DNA from: Candidatus Methanomethylophilaceae archaeon | Lineage (GTDB): Archaea; Thermoplasmatota; Thermoplasmata; Methanomassiliicoccales; Methanomethylophilaceae | Length of the DNA: 55,168 bases | Reading direction: 5' to 3' | NCBI GenBank assembly: GCA_017507885.1 | Contig: JAFVZY010000098.1 | Span: forward strand, 1-55,168 | In this document: one piece after another, positions 51,631 to 55,168 of the stretch | How the letters are laid out: the number at the start of each line of letters is the position of its first letter | Position numbering within the stretch: the stretch's first letter is position 1 | The notes under the pieces: model-generated | What the model was told of the DNA's origin: nothing | Databases searched by the model: none | What the model saw: the letters and a program-made list of their open reading frames with translations, nothing else | Translations under genes and position numbers: made by a program

Positions 51631-53858
51631 TGGAAGAAAATAATGCAATTATATTAAAAAATGTAACTAAGTCTTTTTCTGTTGATATTGTTACGGTAGA
51701 CGCTAAAAAGAAGTTATATAAAAACAGTGTTAAACGGTCAAAGAACATTGTTATTGATGACATATCATTGGAGATAAAGAAAGGGGATGTTTTAGGGATA
51801 GTTGGGAGGAATGGTTCTGGAAAAAGTACTTTATTATCATTAATTGCAAAAATATTAGTTCCCGATGAGGGATTGGTAGTTTGTAATGGAAAGGTTGCAT
51901 CAATTTTAGAGTTGGGCATGGGTTTTCATCCAGATATGACTGGGCGGGACAATATTTACTTAAAAAGTGAACTCTATGGTTTTGATAAAAAAGAGATTGA
52001 TAAAAAAATAGATACGATTATAGATTACTCAGGTATTCGTGGATATATAGATAATCCTGTTAGAACCTATTCATCTGGAATGATGGGTAGATTGGCCTTT
52101 TCAATAATGGTTAATGTGGAATCAGATATAATGATTGTTGACGAGGTATTAAGCACGGGTGATGCAACTTTTTCGTTAAAAGCACGTGAACATTTTAGAA
52201 AGATGGCAAAAACAAAAAAGACAATTGTGTTTGTGTCCCATAATTTACATGATTTGGAATCGATGTGCAATCGCATAATATGGATTGAAGATGGAAAAAT
52301 CGTTGAGGATGGAAAACCTTCAACCGTGGTATCACATTATCAGAATGCTATGATATCTTCTCCAGAGATAATATATGATTTGGCCATGGGTGGTGTATCA
52401 AAAGCTCAATATGATTTAGCTTTAATGTATAAATGTGGTAATTTTTTTGATAGAAATTATGACATGTATCGTGAGTTGTTAAAGAAATCTGCTGAGCAGG
52501 GGTATATAAAAGCTCAAATTGAATATGCTGATGTGTTGATGGATAGTAATCCGACAGAGGCTTTGATTTATTTACAATCCGCAGCATTAAAGGGCGATCA
52601 ATTTGCTAAGCAGAAGTTATCTATGATTAATTCGAATTCAGATAATGACTATGCTGTATTGGATGATATTTTAAAGAAAGCGATGCATAGCAACGACTCT
52701 ACATGGGTATATAGATATGCGGAGTTTAAATACAGATGTGCAAAGAGTATGGATGATTATGCTGAAGCATTTGGTTATTATTTGAGAGCTGCTGAATTAG
52801 ATAATGTATCAGCGATTTATCAGATAGCTATAATGTATCGTGATGGAATCGGTATTGGAAAAAATTATATCGAAATGGAGAAGTATTTGAAGATGGGTGT
52901 AAACCATAACCATCTGCAAAGTATATTGTTGCTTGCGGATATATATTTGCAAGGTAAATTACTTCAAAAAGATGAGAGTCAAGCTTTAAATCTGTATACA
53001 AAAGCTGCTGAAATGGGTAATGCTGGGGCATTGTTTAAGCTAGCAACATTTTATTCCGAAGGAATTGGTGTTGAAGCAGATGTCGAAAAATCTAATAAGT
53101 ATTATAAAAAATATAATGATTCCTTACTGAACATATATCGCACATGGGCATTTGAGTATATTAAAAATAATAAAACTGGGGTGGATTCATTGACCAGCAT
53201 ATTAAGTTCAAGTGTACCGATTATCAATTCTGCGATGATAAATGCCTTGTTATCCAACAGTGAGTCGTGTAAAGATGATGTTCATAAAAATATAGAATCA
53301 TTATGTTTGTTGTCCGACAATGATAATATTGAATCTATCAAGATTCTTGGAAAGATGTATGTTGAGGGGGTGGCCGTGGACCGGAATCCGGGCAGGGCCC
53401 TGTCACTTTTCGAGAAGGGTGCCAAATTGGGCGATCCCTGGTGTAAAAATAAATGTGCGGAGATGTATCGCGACGGGGTCGGTACCGTTGCGGATGTCTC
53501 AAAATCCATACACCATCTGAATGATCTCGCTGAACGCGGCAATGTACAGGCCATATCCAGTCTGATTAACATATACCTGGGGATGAGTGATGCCCCCGAG
53601 GAGGAGGTGATCGCCCTTGTAGGCCTTCTGGAAAACCTGGCCAATACGGGCAACGTCGAGGCCTGTAAGCGTCTGGGTATCTTTTTCATGGATGGGGTGG
53701 CCGTGGACCGGAATCCGGGCAGGGCCCTGTCACTTTTCGAGAAGGGTGCCAAATTGGGCGATCCCTGGTGTAAAAATAAATGTGCGGAGATGTATCGCGA
53801 CGGGGTCGGTACCGTTGCGGATGTGAAAAAAGCAATAAGGTGGTGGATGGAATGTTGA
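51630..53858 (+). CDS. ABC exporter ATPase (Wzt/TagH-like) fused to Sel1-like repeats
   Basis: 742 residues. Residues 1 to about 245 are a polysaccharide-export ATPase: Walker A GRNGSGKST (60-68), Q-loop region ELGMGFHPDMTGRDNIYL, signature TYSSGMMGRLAFSI, Walker B IMIVDEVLSTGD and the switch His in FVSHNLHD. From about 255 to the end come Sel1-like repeats (AQYDLALMYKCGN, AIYQIAIMYRDGIGIGKNY, AGALFKLATFYSEGIGVEAD) in place of the carbohydrate-binding domain found at this position in classical Wzt. The last roughly 165 residues are encoded by GC-rich DNA with a perfect internal 131-bp repeat. It pairs with the upstream permease. Its stop overlaps the next start. Confidence 0.88.
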   Translation: MEENNAIILKNVTKSFSVDIVTVDAKKKLYKNSVKRSKNIVIDDISLEIKKGDVLGIVGRNGSGKSTLLSLIAKILVPDEGLVVCNGKVASILELGMGFHPDMTGRDNIYLKSELYGFDKKEIDKKIDTIIDYSGIRGYIDNPVRTYSSGMMGRLAFSIMVNVESDIMIVDEVLSTGDATFSLKAREHFRKMAKTKKTIVFVSHNLHDLESMCNRIIWIEDGKIVEDGKPSTVVSHYQNAMISSPEIIYDLAMGGVSKAQYDLALMYKCGNFFDRNYDMYRELLKKSAEQGYIKAQIEYADVLMDSNPTEALIYLQSAALKGDQFAKQKLSMINSNSDNDYAVLDDILKKAMHSNDSTWVYRYAEFKYRCAKSMDDYAEAFGYYLRAAELDNVSAIYQIAIMYRDGIGIGKNYIEMEKYLKMGVNHNHLQSILLLADIYLQGKLLQKDESQALNLYTKAAEMGNAGALFKLATFYSEGIGVEADVEKSNKYYKKYNDSLLNIYRTWAFEYIKNNKTGVDSLTSILSSSVPIINSAMINALLSNSESCKDDVHKNIESLCLLSDNDNIESIKILGKMYVEGVAVDRNPGRALSLFEKGAKLGDPWCKNKCAEMYRDGVGTVADVSKSIHHLNDLAERGNVQAISSLINIYLGMSDAPEEEVIALVGLLENLANTGNVEACKRLGIFFMDGVAVDRNPGRALSLFEKGAKLGDPWCKNKCAEMYRDGVGTVADVKKAIRWWMEC
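53367..53824 (+). repeat. Perfect 131-bp direct repeat inside the ATPase-Sel1 gene
   Basis: 53367-53497 and 53694-53824 read identically base for base, offset 327 bp (109 codons, so in frame). Each encodes GVAVDRNPGRALSLFEK and on to MYRDGVGTVAD. The block is GC-rich, whereas the gene before it and the gene after it are AT-rich. Confidence 0.9.
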
Positions 53859-55168
53859 AAGATGAAATTGTTCAGCAATTGAACCATCAGATAAGATTGT
53901 TGGATTCAATAGAGAAAAAAAAAGAAAATGTAAATAAAGATGCAAAAATTGTAAATTTTGTAAGTGTAGGTTATAATTGTGAAGTTTCGATGAGAATAAT
54001 CGATTGTTTTGGCTTAATTGATTCATTTCCTTGGTCGTGGGCATATTGCTCTGATTTGCATTCTTTATTAAAGATATTATGTGATTCCGATTATCTGTTG
54101 AAATCAGATGTTGAAGTGGCCTGGGGGGGTAAAGGAATAAGATATGTTAATCCAGATATTACATTCCACATAAGAAAAAGTGTTATTCATAACAATGTGA
54201 TAGATGAGCATGAATTTAATGAGCAATATTTGGAATTAAACAGTCGTTTGAAACATATGATGGATAAGTTTGGAGATTTATGCAAATCCCGTGTCGAGAC
54301 TGTTTTTTTGATGAAGATTCCTCCAAAATATTTTATCAATAAAGAATACATGATATCGATAAATGTATTGTTAAAAGAGATATGTGATGTATTTGAAAAA
54401 ATCAGCGATATTGATTTTCAATACAAGATTAATGTTGTATTATCTAGAGAATATCCTATTGATGAAATTACATTTACAAATGATCATTTGGTTATAGATT
54501 ATGTAAAATGTTATTCTCATGATAATTTAACAGATGTCGGTGGAGATTTGATTGGGTGGTACAATATCATCAATAGATATACGCCCGTATCTTTGGAATA
54601 TTATTTGCAATGTATTTCTAATAGGTTGAAGAAACGTATCAATACTCTTGACAATAAAACAACGGAATTGTTACATTCGTCGAAGTTGTTTGAAACAGAT
54701 CAGCTTTTTTTTGGAAAAATCAATTATTGTCCAGCGGATTCATATTTACATTTTAATTATTGTTACGAAATGGCAAAAAATGGAAATACTACATTTCAGC
54801 GTAGATTATCTCAACTATATTATGAAGGAAAAATTGTTGCTCGGAGTATGGATCAAGCAATTTTTTGGTCAAAATTAAGTGTTAAAAGTAATAACATAAT
54901 GGCGATTAACGAATTGATTGGTTTATTATTAATGCGTAATGCGATAGGTGATGATGAAGAGGCATACAAATTAGCAATTATTTCTTCAAATACTAAGGAT
55001 CCAAGTATATTGATGAGATTATCCAAAATGCAGAGACATGGGAAAGGAACCGTCAAGGATCTGGATTCCGCCATAGTCAATCTCCGTCTAGCTGCGGAAT
55101 CCATCATCGGTGCCAACTATGATCTTGTGGATGCTTTGCAGGAACGTGGGGGCCCGGACGATCTCAAG
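53852..55168 (+). CDS. DUF1796-like (putative papain-like cysteine peptidase) protein with Sel1-like tail, 3' end outside window
   Basis: 439 codons are visible with no stop. After a charged N-terminal helix, FVSVGYNCEVSMRI (Cys43) and LIDSFPWSWAYCSD match the opening of the DUF1796 family (strand-Gly-x-x-Cys followed by Pro-Phe-Asp-Trp-like), whose members are predicted cysteine peptidase-like proteins often found in glycan clusters. Residues about 285-300 onward show Sel1-like units (QRRLSQLYYEGKIVARSMDQAIFWSKL, LMRLSKMQRHGKGTVKDLDSAI). The last roughly 130 bp turn GC-rich as in the preceding gene. The start ATG overlaps the ATPase stop region. Peptidase activity is not demonstrated for this family to my knowledge. 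Confidence 0.68.
   Translation, partial: MLKDEIVQQLNHQIRLLDSIEKKKENVNKDAKIVNFVSVGYNCEVSMRIIDCFGLIDSFPWSWAYCSDLHSLLKILCDSDYLLKSDVEVAWGGKGIRYVNPDITFHIRKSVIHNNVIDEHEFNEQYLELNSRLKHMMDKFGDLCKSRVETVFLMKIPPKYFINKEYMISINVLLKEICDVFEKISDIDFQYKINVVLSREYPIDEITFTNDHLVIDYVKCYSHDNLTDVGGDLIGWYNIINRYTPVSLEYYLQCISNRLKKRINTLDNKTTELLHSSKLFETDQLFFGKINYCPADSYLHFNYCYEMAKNGNTTFQRRLSQLYYEGKIVARSMDQAIFWSKLSVKSNNIMAINELIGLLLMRNAIGDDEEAYKLAIISSNTKDPSILMRLSKMQRHGKGTVKDLDSAIVNLRLAAESIIGANYDLVDALQERGGPDDLK

Overview
The window reads as a chromosome segment of a gut-type methanogenic archaeon of the order Methanomassiliicoccales (Methanomethylophilaceae-like). I infer this from several things together: archaeal TATA boxes 22-30 nt upstream of many start codons, which leaves many genes nearly leaderless; a B12 (corrinoid) methyl-carrier gene with an in-frame amber codon; no TAG stop among about 40 genes whose stops I read (almost all TGA, a few TAA), as expected where TAG encodes pyrrolysine; an FprA-type F420H2 oxidase; and several very large secreted adhesin-like proteins with C-terminal membrane anchors. 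Most of the window is GC-rich. From about 49.2 kb to the end it becomes clearly AT-rich.

Layout. 0-7 kb: partial isocitrate dehydrogenase-like gene, parvulin, DUF308 membrane protein, amber-containing corrinoid protein, an ATP-binding regulator, a truncated AAA_14 relic, and a minus-strand operon of EFR1-type flavodoxin/ferredoxin, a strongly reduced HemC-like protein and HemD. 7.2-11.7 kb: a 1480-aa surface protein with a long 5' leader. 11.9-23 kb: SAM methyltransferase, FprA, ABC-F ATPase, an AAA_14/DUF4143 ATPase whose C-terminus is frameshifted at a run of ten G, IMPACT/YigZ and pRiA4b-ORF3-like proteins, PutP, and an RND/MMPL exporter interrupted by one in-frame TGA. 22.95-23.4 kb: two tandem, independently promoted structured RNA candidates that expose an anti-Shine-Dalgarno sequence. 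23.5-26 kb: a GlfT2-like galactofuranosyltransferase and a HAD phosphatase. 26-36.7 kb: an accessory region with three unrecognised minus-strand genes facing a PP2C phosphatase, TspO, a divergent MazF-like/NYN pair, a duplicated small membrane protein and a 975-aa Sel1-repeat protein. 36.7-45 kb: GalE and UDP-galactopyranose mutase (Glf) followed by two more large surface proteins. 45-47.2 kb: a membrane-anchored double-GTPase-like protein and a small surface protein. 47.3-55.2 kb: a glycan synthesis and export island with a GT2 glycosyltransferase, a wHTH regulator, two complementary PGI/PMI-like sugar isomerases, an ABC-2 permease, an ABC ATPase fused to Sel1 repeats, and a DUF1796-like protein with Sel1-type repeats that runs off the end.

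How it fits together. GalE, Glf and the GlfT2-like transferase together give a route to galactofuranose glycans. The last 8 kb looks like a horizontally acquired surface-polysaccharide module. A recurring theme is Sel1-like repeats attached to unrelated domains, with GC-rich repeat tails on AT-rich core domains, which suggests that the repeats are a shared scaffold shuffled between surface or conflict-type proteins.
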